Assembly: GCF_001562275.1 (NCBI RefSeq)
Contig: NZ_CP014304.1
Span: forward strand, 4,898,001 to 4,962,000
Reading direction: 5' to 3'
Length of the DNA stretch: 64,000 nt
DNA from: Hymenobacter sp. PAMC 26628
GTDB taxonomy: Bacteria; Bacteroidota; Bacteroidia; Cytophagales; Hymenobacteraceae
Each line of letters begins with the position of its first letter. Within the stretch, counting starts at the first letter, position 1. The notes under the pieces were generated by a model. That model saw nothing but the letters and a program-made list of their open reading frames with translations, did not search any database and had not been told where the DNA came from. The translations under genes and the position numbers were made by a program. Below, piece after piece: positions 34,398-42,700 of this stretch.

Positions 34398-34781
34398 ATG
34401 CCCCACCAAATCATCCTCACTGATCAGGCGCCCGCGCCGATTGGGCCCTACAGCCAGGCCGTGCGCGCCGGCAATACCGTGTACGTGTCGGGCCAGATTC
34501 CGCTGGACGCGGCTGGCCAGCTCGTGCCCGGCGACGTGGCCGCCCAGACCCACCAGGTGCTGAAGAACCTAACGGCCGTGCTGGCCGCGGCGGGTTTGCA
34601 GCTTACCGACGTGGTGAAGTGCAGCATTTTCGTAAAGGACCTGAGCCACTTCGCCACCATCAACCAGGTGTACGGCACGTACTTCGCCGATGCCACCGCG
34701 CCGGCCCGCGAAACCGTGGAAGTGGCCCGCCTGCCGCGCGACGTGGAAGTGGAAATCTCCTGCATCGCCGTGGGCGCATAG
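34398..34781 (+). CDS. ridA: RidA family reactive intermediate deaminase
   Basis: 127 residues. RidA hydrolyses reactive 2-aminoacrylate enamines. Signature blocks: APAPIGPYSQAV, VYVSGQIPLD, DVVKCSIFVKDLSHFATINQ with the Arg of PARETVEVARLPRDVEVEIS. Stop TAG followed by GGCCCCC. The start codon lies three bases after an ATGTGG-type repeat. Confidence 0.96.
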   Translation: MPHQIILTDQAPAPIGPYSQAVRAGNTVYVSGQIPLDAAGQLVPGDVAAQTHQVLKNLTAVLAAAGLQLTDVVKCSIFVKDLSHFATINQVYGTYFADATAPARETVEVARLPRDVEVEISCIAVGA

Positions 34782-34859
34782 GGCCCCCGGCCATACGAAA
34801 CAGGGCCCCGGGCGCGTTGGGCAACGGATTCATTCTTAACCCTCTCACGCCCTGCTTTC

Positions 34860-35051
34860 ATGAAAGAACTTGGACTCTTACTGCTGCTCGTCGGCCTGAT
34901 TTCGCTGGTGCTGCCGCTGATTAACCCCAACGTGCAGTACGTTTTTTTGCAGTGGATTAATAACTGGGGGCCCAACGCGGCCTGGGCCATCCGGGGCGGC
35001 ATCACGCTGCTGGGCCTCGTACTGTGGCGCGTGGGCGGCCGGCGCGGCTAG
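34860..35051 (+). CDS. small two-helix membrane protein
   Basis: 63 residues: helix one LGLLLLLVGLISLVLPLI, a short loop with NPNVQYVFLQWINNWGPNAA, helix two GGITLLGLVLWRVGG, basic C-terminus. Similar tiny membrane proteins are frequent in Cytophagales; function unknown. The gene overlaps the 3' part of the convergent alpha/beta hydrolase frame by about 170 bases. Confidence 0.7.
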   Translation: MKELGLLLLLVGLISLVLPLINPNVQYVFLQWINNWGPNAAWAIRGGITLLGLVLWRVGGRRG

Positions 35052-35873
35052 CCGGCGTGGATGCAAACCATTGGTAGCCAAGTCCACGATTTGCATAACT
35101 ATTGTCGGCGCGAGAAAAATCTCATGGCCTTGCCCTGGCAGCTCCAGTAGCTGGGCCGCCACGTGGTGCTTTCGGAGCGCGGCCACGTACCGCCGGCTGT
35201 ATGCGGGCAGGGCCAATGGGTCGACCAACCCCGTAACGACCCGCACGGGCAAGCCAGGCCGCACCTGGCCTGCCATGTCCTGTGGCGAGAGGAGGGGCAC
35301 CGGTAGCCACCACAAGGGGTTGAGCTGCTGCCAAGACATGTGCCGACGGAAAGCTGGCACGTCGCACGGACAAGCCACCAGCAGGGCCCCATCGACCAGT
35401 AAAGGGTAGCGGCCCAGCACCGCCCCTGCCAGTACGGCTCCGCCCGAATGCCCGACCAAAATCACTTGGCGGGCATGGTAGCGTCGGCGCAGCGCTTTCA
35501 CGGTTGCGGCCACCGCCTCCACGGCAGCGGGAGTATAGTTGTCACCGATGGTCAGGCCGCGGGTGCCAGGCGAGTGGTGCCCAGCCGGGTCGGCATAGCC
35601 CGGTCGCAGCAGGCCCACCGCCACTACGTCGGGCGCGGCCTGGGCCACCTGCTGGGCCAGCCAGTATTGGTAGCTCGGCCGGTGCAAGGGCGCATCGCCA
35701 TGCAGCACAACGACCAACACGGGCGTGGCCGTGCGGTGAGCGCTGCCGTAGGCTTGGCCATAAAGCAGCACCGACGGAGGGGCTGGCCACCAGGATTGGG
35801 CCCAGGGCCAAGCCAGTCCGCCCACCACGAATAAAAATACCAGGCCCGTCCGCTGCCAGTTTCTGTTTTTCAT
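34878..35873 (-). CDS. alpha/beta hydrolase with antisense 3' extension
   Basis: 331 residues. Signal anchor GLVFLFVVGGLAWPWAQSWW at the N-terminus, then an alpha/beta hydrolase: LVVVLHGDAPLHR (oxyanion region), nucleophile elbow VILVGHSGGAVLAGA, acid region VTGLVDPLALP and catalytic His in GQGHEIFL. After about residue 275 (IVDLATNGLHPR) the sequence becomes low complexity, and the last ~58 codons are antisense to the small membrane gene. The original stop was probably lost, giving a run-on C-terminus. Substrate unknown; exported or membrane-anchored. Confidence 0.78.
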   Translation of the reverse strand: MKNRNWQRTGLVFLFVVGGLAWPWAQSWWPAPPSVLLYGQAYGSAHRTATPVLVVVLHGDAPLHRPSYQYWLAQQVAQAAPDVVAVGLLRPGYADPAGHHSPGTRGLTIGDNYTPAAVEAVAATVKALRRRYHARQVILVGHSGGAVLAGAVLGRYPLLVDGALLVACPCDVPAFRRHMSWQQLNPLWWLPVPLLSPQDMAGQVRPGLPVRVVTGLVDPLALPAYSRRYVAALRKHHVAAQLLELPGQGHEIFLAPTIVMQIVDLATNGLHPRRLAAPAAHAPQYEAQQRDAAPDGPGRVGPPVINPLQKNVLHVGVNQRQHQRNQADEQQ

Positions 35874-35960
35874 ACTCGCAAAGAAGGGAACACGCCGGCT
35901 CTCTCAGCCGGTGGCTGGCACCTTGGTGGACCCGGCGCGGCTAGCCGGTGCCCCCGGCCT

Positions 35961-35968
35961 TACCTTTG
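35961..35968 (+). promoter_or_regulatory. TACCTTTG -7 element of gltX
   Basis: Perfect consensus element, two bases before a 10-bp hairpin and seven T, then the gltX start at 36011. Confidence 0.65.
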
Positions 35969-35970
35969 CG

Positions 35971-36004
35971 GCGCGTTCCGGCTTTGGCGGAACGCGCTTT
36001 TTTT
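35971..36004 (+). terminator. terminator-like hairpin in the gltX leader
   Basis: Arms GCGCGTTCCG and CGGAACGCGC, loop GCTTTGG, then seven T. It lies between promoter and start codon; the gene upstream is on the other strand and points away, so it cannot be that gene's terminator. Confidence 0.75.
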
Positions 36005-36010
36005 AGTGAT

Positions 36011-37564
36011 ATGACCGAGAGAAACGTTCGGGTGCGCTTCGCGCCTTCGCCCACGGGGCCCCTGCACATCGGCGGCGTGCGCACCGCTTTGTACAACTAC
36101 TTGCTGGCCCGCAAGCTGGGCGGCACCATGATTCTGCGCATTGAGGACACCGACCAGAACCGCTTCGTGCCCGGCGCCGAGCAGTACATCCTGGAAGCCC
36201 TGGCCTGGTGCGGCATTGTCATTGACGAGGGCGTGGGCGTCGGGGGCCCCCACGCGCCCTACAAGCAGAGCGAGCGCAAGCCCATGTACCGCCAGTACGC
36301 CGACCAGCTCATCGCCGACGGCTTTGCCTACTACGCCTTCGACACGCCCGAGGAGCTGGACGCCATGCGCGCCCGCTTGCAGGCCGCCAAGGTTCCCAAC
36401 CCGCAGTACAACAGCATCACGCGCACCCAGATGCGCAACTCGCTGACCCTGCCCGAGGACGAAACCCAGGCCCTGCTCGACGCCGGCACGGCCTACGTCA
36501 TTCGCCTGAAAGTGCCCCGCAAGGAGGAAATCCGCTTCCAGGACATGATCCGCGGGTGGGTGGTGGTGCACTCCAGCGCCGTGGACGACAAGGTGCTGAT
36601 GAAGTCGGACGGGATGCCGACCTACCACCTGGCCAACATCGTGGACGACCACCTGATGGACATTTCGCACGTCATCAGGGGCGAAGAGTGGCTGCCCTCG
36701 GCGCCGCTGCACGTGCTGCTGTACCGCTACCTGGGTTGGGAAAGCACCATGCCGCAGTTTGCCCACTTGCCGCTGCTGCTCAAGCCCGACGGCACGGGCA
36801 AGCTCAGCAAGCGCGACGGCGACCGCCTGGGCTTCCCGGTGTTCCCGCTGGAGTGGCACGGCATCGACGGCGAAACCGGCGAGCCCACCGTCAGCCGCGG
36901 CTACCGCGAAGACGGCTACCTGCCCGAGGCGCTGGTGAACTTCCTGGCCTTTTTGGGCTGGAACCCGGGCACGGCGCAGGAAATTTTCTCGATGGACGAG
37001 CTGATCGAAGCCTTCGCCATCGACCGCGTGAGCAAGTCGCCGGCCAAGTTCGACCAGAACAAGGCCAAGTGGTACAACGAGCACTACCTGCGCGCCAAGC
37101 CCAACGCCGAGCTGGCGCCCTACCTGCTGGAGGCCCTGGCCGCCCACGGCCTGAGCTGCACCCCCGAAAAAGCCGCGCAAATCGTGGGCGTGATGAAGGA
37201 GCGCGTGAGCTTCCCGCAGGATTTCTGGCAGGAGGCCAAGTACTTTTTTGACGCCCCGATGGAGTACGACGCCACAGTGGTGGCCAAGAAGTGGACCCCC
37301 CAGGTGGCCGATGCCCTCGCCGCCTACGCCGACGCGTTGCCTGGGGCCCCCATCGCCTCGGCTGAGGGCCTCAAAAACCTCTTCAACCAGACCGTGGAGG
37401 CCCAGGGCCTCAAGCCCGGCCAGGTGTTGCAAGCCCTGCGCGTGGCCGTAACCGGCGCCGCCGCCGGCCCCGACCTGTTCGAAACCCTCGTCATCCTCGG
37501 TACCGACGAGGTAGCCGGCCGCCTGCACACCGCTGTGGAGCGCCTGGGGGCCCCGGCCGCGTAG
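36011..37564 (+). CDS. gltX: glutamyl-tRNA synthetase
   Basis: 517 residues from the ATG giving MTERNVRVRFAPSP; upstream open frame crosses the leader hairpin. Class I synthetase: HIGH form HIGG in SPTGPLHIGGVRTALYNYLL, RIEDTDQNRFV, the KMSKS form KLSKRDGDRLG near residue 265, and the anticodon-binding C-terminal domain (GLKNLFNQTVEAQGLKPGQV). Charges tRNA-Glu in the cytoplasm. Confidence 0.98.
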   Translation: MTERNVRVRFAPSPTGPLHIGGVRTALYNYLLARKLGGTMILRIEDTDQNRFVPGAEQYILEALAWCGIVIDEGVGVGGPHAPYKQSERKPMYRQYADQLIADGFAYYAFDTPEELDAMRARLQAAKVPNPQYNSITRTQMRNSLTLPEDETQALLDAGTAYVIRLKVPRKEEIRFQDMIRGWVVVHSSAVDDKVLMKSDGMPTYHLANIVDDHLMDISHVIRGEEWLPSAPLHVLLYRYLGWESTMPQFAHLPLLLKPDGTGKLSKRDGDRLGFPVFPLEWHGIDGETGEPTVSRGYREDGYLPEALVNFLAFLGWNPGTAQEIFSMDELIEAFAIDRVSKSPAKFDQNKAKWYNEHYLRAKPNAELAPYLLEALAAHGLSCTPEKAAQIVGVMKERVSFPQDFWQEAKYFFDAPMEYDATVVAKKWTPQVADALAAYADALPGAPIASAEGLKNLFNQTVEAQGLKPGQVLQALRVAVTGAAAGPDLFETLVILGTDEVAGRLHTAVERLGAPAA

Positions 37565-37583
37565 GTTTAGATAACCCTTGCCC

Positions 37584-37619
37584 AAGGCCGCTCCGTATGC
37601 ACTACGGCGCGGCCTTTTT
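37584..37619 (+). terminator. terminator after gltX
   Basis: AAGGCCGC / GCGGCCTT with inner CCGTA/TACGG pairing, then five T. Confidence 0.75.
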
Positions 37620-37672
37620 GCTTGGCAACGGGCCCCGTGCTGCCCATTTCCCGCTCCTCACTTCCGACCCTC

Positions 37673-38038
37673 ATGGCCAAGAAACCCGTCAAGCCCAAAA
37701 AAGTGGCCCCCGACCCCGACAAAAAAGCCCGCGTGCACAAGGAGCTGGAGGGCTTCGAAATTGGGGTGAACCCGCTGGGCGAAATCACCTCCAACTACAG
37801 CATCGAGCAGATTAACCAGTTTCTGGGCCGCCACGTGCGCGACAAGAAGCTGGTGGACCGCGCCGGGCAATTCGGCGAGAAAACCGAGGACGACGAGGAC
37901 TTGGCCCCTGAGCCCGAAGAAACTGACGAAGACTTCATGAAGCGCACCAGCCGCGAGGCCAAACGCAAAAAATCCGTGGGCGACGACGCGGCCGAAGCCG
38001 CCGAAACCCGCGGCGAGCTGCCCGCCACCGACGAATAG
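37673..38038 (+). CDS. hypothetical acidic protein
   Basis: 121 residues from the ATG giving MAKKPVKPKK. A Lys/Pro-rich start, a central conserved-looking segment LEGFEIGVNPLGEITSNYSI then EQINQFLGRHVRDKKLVDR, and a Glu/Asp-rich disordered tail (EDDEDLAPEPEETDEDF). Not recognised beyond being a small cytoplasmic Bacteroidota protein. The stop is TAG followed by GGCCCC. Codon use fits the genome. Confidence 0.75.
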   Translation: MAKKPVKPKKVAPDPDKKARVHKELEGFEIGVNPLGEITSNYSIEQINQFLGRHVRDKKLVDRAGQFGEKTEDDEDLAPEPEETDEDFMKRTSREAKRKKSVGDDAAEAAETRGELPATDE

Positions 38039-38084
38039 GGCCCCGGGGCGTGACCTTTCTGGTAGCAAGCTGGCTATCAAAGCC

Positions 38085-38172
38085 GTCGTGCTGAACGCAG
38101 TGGAGCATGTCTTCCACGCAAGTAATTCTATTTACTGCTGCGGGCGAGATGCTTCACTGCGTTCGGCATGAC
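38085..38172. repeat. GTCATGC-type palindromic element, copy B
   Basis: Arms GTCGTGCTGAACGCAGTG and CACTGCGTTCGGCATGAC with core ACTGCTGCGGGCGAGATGC. Placed between two convergent genes. Confidence 0.8.
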
Positions 38173-38203
38173 CGTGCATTTCTTGCGCCTATTGGATAGG
38201 CCC

Positions 38204-38710
38204 CTATTGCACGGGGCGGGCTTCAACGAGTTGGCCGTTTTTGTAGATTTCGGTGGTGGTGAGGCGGCCGCTCTGGTACACGTCGGTGGCGGTGTGGCTG
38301 CCGTTGGTGTAGGTTTCGACGGCCCGCACCTGGCCAGTTTCCGTGTAGCGCGTCCAGGGCCCAAACCAGTAGAAACGGGCTCCTTTGGCACCGGTCAGCC
38401 ACTGGGCCTTGCCGCGGCGCTCCACCTGGCCGCCCGGGTACCAGTACGTGACCTCGCAAAAGCCCTCGCGGCCGTAGCGCTCGGTTTGGGCCAGGGCCCC
38501 GGTGGGCCCGTAGTAACGGAACGTGCCCACGGGCCGGCCGTGGCGGTAGCGCCCCGCCGTGAACGGCTGGGTGCGGGCGGCCTCATCGTAGTAGGTGCGC
38601 CAGCGGCCTTGGCTGCGGCCGTGGCGGTCGGTGCGGTTGGCGGCGGGGCGGTTACTGGCGCAGGCCCCGCACAATAATAAACTCAGCAAGAGTAAGCTAC
38701 GGCAAGGCAT
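38204..38710 (-). CDS. YwqK/MORN-like lipoprotein
   Basis: 168 residues from the ATG giving MPCRSLLLLSL. Lipobox LLLCGAC. The mature part has repeated G-x-W/F-x-Y-Y/T-G type strands (RSQGRWRTYYDEAARTQPF, GRPVGTFRYYGPTGAL, REGFCEVTYWYPGGQVERRG, TETGQVRAVETYTNG) as in MORN-like/YwqK antitoxin-type repeats. Such proteins are common in Bacteroidota; the toxin-antitoxin label of the family is not supported here since no partner gene is near. Confidence 0.78.
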   Translation of the reverse strand: MPCRSLLLLSLLLCGACASNRPAANRTDRHGRSQGRWRTYYDEAARTQPFTAGRYRHGRPVGTFRYYGPTGALAQTERYGREGFCEVTYWYPGGQVERRGKAQWLTGAKGARFYWFGPWTRYTETGQVRAVETYTNGSHTATDVYQSGRLTTTEIYKNGQLVEARPVQ

Positions 38711-38830
38711 GGGCAGGTCAATTGGCGGGAAAGTAACGACGGCAAAATACAACTAATTTTTTAGTTGAAACGCACCAAGGGCGGAAATTATTGCGCCGCC
38801 GGGGCCCTGGCGCCGGGCGGGGCGGGCGGT

Positions 38831-38838
38831 TACCTTTG
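38831..38838 (+). promoter_or_regulatory. TACCTTTG -7 element of the AIM24-like gene
   Basis: Consensus element 33 bases before the start codon. Confidence 0.6.
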
Positions 38839-38871
38839 CCGCCGGCCGCGCACCAGCCGGCCCCCGCCGCC

Positions 38872-39654
38872 ATGCACTCGCACGACGTAGACTACCGCAT
38901 CCTGGGCACCGACATCCAGGTGCTGGAAATTGAGCTGGACCCCAACGAAACCGTGGTGGCCGAAGCCGGCGCCATGGTGTACATGGAGGAAGCCATTGCC
39001 TTCGAAACCAAAATGGGTGACGGCTCCGAGCCCGACCAGGGCGTGCTAAGCAAGCTGTTCTCGGCCGGCACGCGGCTGCTCACCGGCGAGTCGCTGTTTC
39101 TCACGCACTTCACGCACCGCGGCAGCTACGGCAAGAGCAAAGTGGCGTTTTCGGCGCCGTACCCGGGCACCATCATCCCGCTCGATTTAGGCACCCTGCC
39201 CCAGGGCCTCATCGTGCAGAAGGACGGCTTCTTGGCCGCTGCCAAGGGCACCAAGATGAGCCTGCACTTCAACCAGAAATTTGGCTCCGGCCTGTTCGGC
39301 GGCGAGGGCTTCATCCTCCAAAAGCTCACCGGCGATGGTAAAGCCTTCGTGCACGCGGGCGGCACCATCATCGAAAAGCGGCTGAACAACGAGCTGCTGC
39401 GCGTGGACACCGGCTGCGTGGTGGCCTTCGAGCCCAGCTTGGACTTCAGCGTGGCCCGCGCCGGGGGCCTGAAATCGATGATTTTTGGGGGCGAGGGACT
39501 GCTATTGGCCACGCTGCGCGGCACCGGCCGCGTGTGGCTGCAATCCATGCCCGTCAAAAAGCTCATTCAGGCGCTGGCCCCCAGTGGCGGCAACGCCCGC
39601 AAGGAAAGCGGCAGCGTGCTGGGGGGCCTGGTGGGCGGCTTGTTGGACGAGTAG
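38872..39654 (+). CDS. TIGR00266/AIM24 family protein
   Basis: 260 residues from the ATG giving [12 protein letters not shown]. Beta-rich family with motifs [89 protein letters not shown] and a Gly-rich end ([10 protein letters not shown]). AIM24-like proteins include a mitochondrial assembly factor; bacterial members have no fixed role. No signal peptide; cytoplasmic. Confidence 0.92.
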   Translation: MHSHDVDYRILGTDIQVLEIELDPNETVVAEAGAMVYMEEAIAFETKMGDGSEPDQGVLSKLFSAGTRLLTGESLFLTHFTHRGSYGKSKVAFSAPYPGTIIPLDLGTLPQGLIVQKDGFLAAAKGTKMSLHFNQKFGSGLFGGEGFILQKLTGDGKAFVHAGGTIIEKRLNNELLRVDTGCVVAFEPSLDFSVARAGGLKSMIFGGEGLLLATLRGTGRVWLQSMPVKKLIQALAPSGGNARKESGSVLGGLVGGLLDE

Positions 39655-39682
39655 CGCCGGGGCTGGGGCCCCACCGGGCCGG

Positions 39683-39904
39683 CTAGCGGGGCTGCTCGAA
39701 CGACGACGGCCGGTCGGCCAACTCGTTGCTACGAATCGATTGCGCCAGCAGCACGCCGACTACGCCCACCACCACAGCTATTGTAGCAGCTAATACCCAC
39801 AAAAAACGGCGGTTTTCGAGGCCATCGGCAGGGCGGTTGCGCTGGGCGGCCTGGCGCCAGCGGCGCGAATCGCGGGGGGGACGGGGAGGGGAGAGGGTGG
39901 GCAA
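39683..39904 (-). CDS. putative single-span membrane protein
   Basis: 73 residues from TTG. Basic, Pro/Arg-rich N-terminus (PPRPPRDSRRWRQAAQRNRP), one transmembrane helix (FLWVLAATIAVVVGVVGVLL), short polar tail. The charge distribution fits a real type II membrane protein, but the start is non-ATG and no homologue is recognised. Confidence 0.4.
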   Translation of the reverse strand: MPTLSPPRPPRDSRRWRQAAQRNRPADGLENRRFLWVLAATIAVVVGVVGVLLAQSIRSNELADRPSSFEQPR

Positions 39905-40073
39905 GGGAAGATAGGATAAGAAGTAGAGTAACCGAACTAGGCACCGGTTGTCAGAAAGACAACAGAATCATAAAAATAAATCCCGGAAATATCCATTAGC
40001 GTAACAGCTGTTAGGCAATTACTTACGAACAAATATATAGCCCGGATTGCATCGCTGCAAACTGTGCTCCGTC

Positions 40074-41624
40074 CTACGCCGGGGCCCCGGCGGCCACGGC
40101 CAGCACCTGCTCCAGCACGGCCCGCGAGTTCAGCAAGCGGGGTACTTTGTGCTGGCCGCCGAGCTTCCCCTGGCCCGCCAGCCAGCGCGCAAACGTGCCC
40201 GGGGGCAGTACCCGCAGCAAGGGCGGGGCCAGGGCCAGGTCACGGTGGCGCTTGGCGTCGTAGTCGGAATTGACGCGGCGCAGCGTGGCGTCGAGCACGG
40301 CCACGAAGCGGGCGGCGTCGGGGGCGGGGGCCCCGGGGGCCAGCTCCACGGCCCACTCGTGGCCGCCGCTTTGCACCTGCCCACCGGGCCCCGCGGCGAA
40401 GTACACCGGCGCCGCCGTGAAGTCGTGCACGCGGCAGCCGGTGGCGTGGCTGGCGGCGGCCACGGCGGCCTCGGCGTTCTCAATCACCACCTCCTCGCCA
40501 AAGGCGTTGAGGAAGTGCTTGGTGCGCCCCGTAATGCGCAGCCGGTAGGGCCCTAGGCTGGTGAAGCGCACGGTATCGCCCACTACGTAGCGCCACAGAC
40601 CAGCGTTGGTGCTGATAACCAGGGCGTAGGGCTGGCCCAGTACCACCTCGTGCAGCGGCACGGGCCGGGGGTCGGGCGCGTCCCACTGGGCGGCGGGCAG
40701 GAACTCGTAGTAGATGCCGTGGTCGAGCAGCAGCAGCAGGTCTTCGCTGTAGGGCTGGTCTTGCAGGGCGAAGTAGCCCTCGGTGGCGTTATAGATTTCC
40801 AAATACTGCATCTGGGGCCCCGGGATGAGCTGCCGGAACAGCTCGCGGTAGGGCCCAAACGCCACCGCCCCGTGCAGAAACAACCCCAGGTGCGGCCACA
40901 CCTGGGTGATGTCGGCGGCCCCGGCCAGCTCCACCACGCGGCGCAGCAGCAGCAGCATCCAAGTGGGCACGCCGGCCAGCACGCGCACGTCTTGCCGCAA
41001 AGCGTGCCGGGCGATGCGCTCCACCTTGTCGTGCCACTCGCCGAGCAGGGCCAGCGGCAGGGGCGGGGTGCGCAGGCTTTCGGCCCAGGCTGGCAGCTGC
41101 TGCATAATCAGCGCCGACACGTCGCCGACCCGCGAGGCCGGCTCCTGGGGCCGGAACGGGTTGGGGGCGTGCGTGCCACCCAGCGAGAGCGTGCGCCCAG
41201 CCAGCAGCCGGTGCCGCGGGTAGAGAAAAGTGCTGAGGGCCAGCATGTCGCGCCCGGCGCGGTAGTGGCCCTGGCGCAGGCTCTCGGGCGTCACGGGCAC
41301 GAACTTGCTGCGGGCGTTGGTGGTGCCGCTGCTCTGGGCAAACCACTGCGGGCGGCCGGGCCACAGCACGTCGGGGGCCCCGCGCAGCACGCGTTCCAGC
41401 GCCGGGTACAGCTGCTCGTAGGTGCTCACCGGCACGCGCCGGGCAAACTCGGCTGCCCCGGGGCCCTCGGCAAAGCCGTAGCGCCGGCCCCACTCGGTGC
41501 CTTGGGCGCGGCGCAGCAGCTCGCGCAGCACGCGCGCCTGCACGGCGTGCGGCTCGGCCCGCACCCGCGCCAACCGGGGGCGGCTCTCAAGCTGCACGGC
41601 GGCGGACAGGAGCTGGTCGAGCAC
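40074..41624 (-). CDS. GH3 auxin-responsive promoter family protein
   Basis: 516 residues from GTG. GH3 enzymes are acyl-acid adenylating ligases (ANL fold) joining amino acids to carboxylic acids; bacterial members are largely uncharacterised. Motifs: the ATP loop WFAQSSGTTNARSKFVPVT (about residue 95), GVPTWMLLLLRRVVE, LEIYNATEGYFALQD and the late adenylate motif LGPYRLRITGRTKHFLNAFG. The C-terminal cap (HEWAVELAPGAPAP, LNSRAVLEQVLA) is complete. Upstream gap is filled with two nested repeat elements. Confidence 0.93.
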   Translation of the reverse strand: MLDQLLSAAVQLESRPRLARVRAEPHAVQARVLRELLRRAQGTEWGRRYGFAEGPGAAEFARRVPVSTYEQLYPALERVLRGAPDVLWPGRPQWFAQSSGTTNARSKFVPVTPESLRQGHYRAGRDMLALSTFLYPRHRLLAGRTLSLGGTHAPNPFRPQEPASRVGDVSALIMQQLPAWAESLRTPPLPLALLGEWHDKVERIARHALRQDVRVLAGVPTWMLLLLRRVVELAGAADITQVWPHLGLFLHGAVAFGPYRELFRQLIPGPQMQYLEIYNATEGYFALQDQPYSEDLLLLLDHGIYYEFLPAAQWDAPDPRPVPLHEVVLGQPYALVISTNAGLWRYVVGDTVRFTSLGPYRLRITGRTKHFLNAFGEEVVIENAEAAVAAASHATGCRVHDFTAAPVYFAAGPGGQVQSGGHEWAVELAPGAPAPDAARFVAVLDATLRRVNSDYDAKRHRDLALAPPLLRVLPPGTFARWLAGQGKLGGQHKVPRLLNSRAVLEQVLAVAAGAPA

Positions 41625-41632
41625 GGGGTTTA

Positions 41633-41868
41633 TTTAATGTGGGGAATGTGAGAAGGTGGAGATGTGGGGGCCACTGTGTCTAAGTGCTATGAGCCACTTG
41701 ATAAATCACCAAGCAGTCATGCAGAGCGCAGCCGAAGCATCTCTACTGCGCCACTAATTATGGAGTTTCTGCTGCGGGAAAGGTGCTTCGCTGCGCTCTG
41801 CATGACCGCCTGAGTGCCCTGGATTTCCCACATCTTCATATTTCCACATTCTTCACATTTAAAAAGAA
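41633..41868. repeat. ATGTGG-type palindromic element, copy 3, interrupted
   Basis: Left arm TTTAATGTGGGGAATGTG and GATGTGGGGG; right arm TTTCCCACATCTTCATAT, TTCCACATTCTTCACATT, TAA. About 150 bases separate the arms and contain a GTCATGC-type element, consistent with insertion of one element into the other. Confidence 0.75.
41716..41806. repeat. GTCATGC-type palindromic element, copy C
   Basis: Arms GTCATGCAGAGCGCAGC and GCTGCGCTCTGCATGAC, core GAAGCATCTC and TCTGCTGCGGGAAAGGTGC. It sits inside an ATGTGG-type element. Confidence 0.85.
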
Positions 41869-41869
41869 A

Positions 41870-42601
41870 TCACACGTTGCGCTTGAGCTCGAAATTTTTG
41901 CCCAGGTACACGCGGCGCACGGTTTCGTCGCCGGCCAGGTCTTCGGCGGTGCCGGCTTTGAGGAGCTTGCCTTCGAAGAGCAGGTAGGCGCGGTCCACGA
42001 TGCTGAGGGTCGAGTTCACGTCGTGGTCGGTGATGAGCACGCCGATGTTGCGGTGCTTGAGCTTGGAGACGATGCCCTGGATTTCCTCGGTGGCGATGGG
42101 GTCGACGCCCGCAAAGGGCTCGTCGAGCAGCACAAACTTGGGGTCGACGGCCAGGGCCCGGGCAATTTCGGTGCGCCGCCGCTCGCCGCCGCTCAGCACC
42201 TTGCCCAGGTTTTTGCGCACGTGGGTGAGGCTGAACTCGTTGAGGAGCTCCTCCACCTTGTCGAGGCGCGCTTTTTTGGGCATGTCGGTCATTTCCAGCA
42301 CCGCCAGGATGTTTTCCTCCACGCTCAGGTCGCGGAACACGCTGGCCTCCTGGGCCAGGTAGCCCACCCCGAGCCGGGCCCGCTGGTAGATGGGCATGTT
42401 GGTAATCTCCGTGTTATCCAGGAAGATGCGGCCGCCGTTGGGCTTCACCATGCCCACCATCATGTAGAAGCAGGTGGTTTTGCCGGCACCGTTGGGCCCC
42501 AGCAGCCCCACAATTTCCCCCTGCTCCACGGTCACGCTCATGTCGTTGACGACGGTGCGGGCCTTGTATTTTTTGACGAGGTGGTCGGCGCGGAGAATCA
42601 T
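41870..42601 (-). CDS. lptB: LPS export ABC transporter ATP-binding protein
   Basis: 243 residues from the ATG giving [12 protein letters not shown]. LptB powers extraction of LPS from the inner membrane with LptFG. Walker [19 protein letters not shown]-loop [20 protein letters not shown], signature [15 protein letters not shown], Walker [16 protein letters not shown] and switch [17 protein letters not shown], all diagnostic of LptB. Divergent from the CruF-like gene. Confidence 0.96.
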   Translation of the reverse strand: MILRADHLVKKYKARTVVNDMSVTVEQGEIVGLLGPNGAGKTTCFYMMVGMVKPNGGRIFLDNTEITNMPIYQRARLGVGYLAQEASVFRDLSVEENILAVLEMTDMPKKARLDKVEELLNEFSLTHVRKNLGKVLSGGERRRTEIARALAVDPKFVLLDEPFAGVDPIATEEIQGIVSKLKHRNIGVLITDHDVNSTLSIVDRAYLLFEGKLLKAGTAEDLAGDETVRRVYLGKNFELKRNV

Positions 42602-42688
42602 GCCCGCAAAGGTCGGCCACAGCCGCCGAAAGGAACCGGCCGGCATTTGCGCTAATTTTGCTGGGGCCCCCGGGCCCGCCGTAATTTC

Positions 42689-42697
42689 TACCCTTTG
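42689..42697 (+). promoter_or_regulatory. TACCCTTTG element three bases from the CruF-like gene start
   Basis: A close variant of TAnnTTTG almost touching the ATG at 42701; a better-spaced TAATTTTG occurs at 42653. Either could be used. Confidence 0.45.
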
Positions 42698-42700
42698 CTG

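Noticed and set aside
35960-37585. 541-codon minus-strand open frame
   Set aside because: Antisense to gltX, low complexity, no motif.
37673-38038. Histone-like or nucleoid protein
   Set aside because: The Lys/Pro-rich N-terminus is suggestive but the remainder is strongly acidic and has no known DNA-binding pattern.
38204-38710. Toxin-antitoxin module from the YwqK-like lipoprotein
   Set aside because: No partner toxin gene adjoins it and it carries a lipobox; the label is a family name only.
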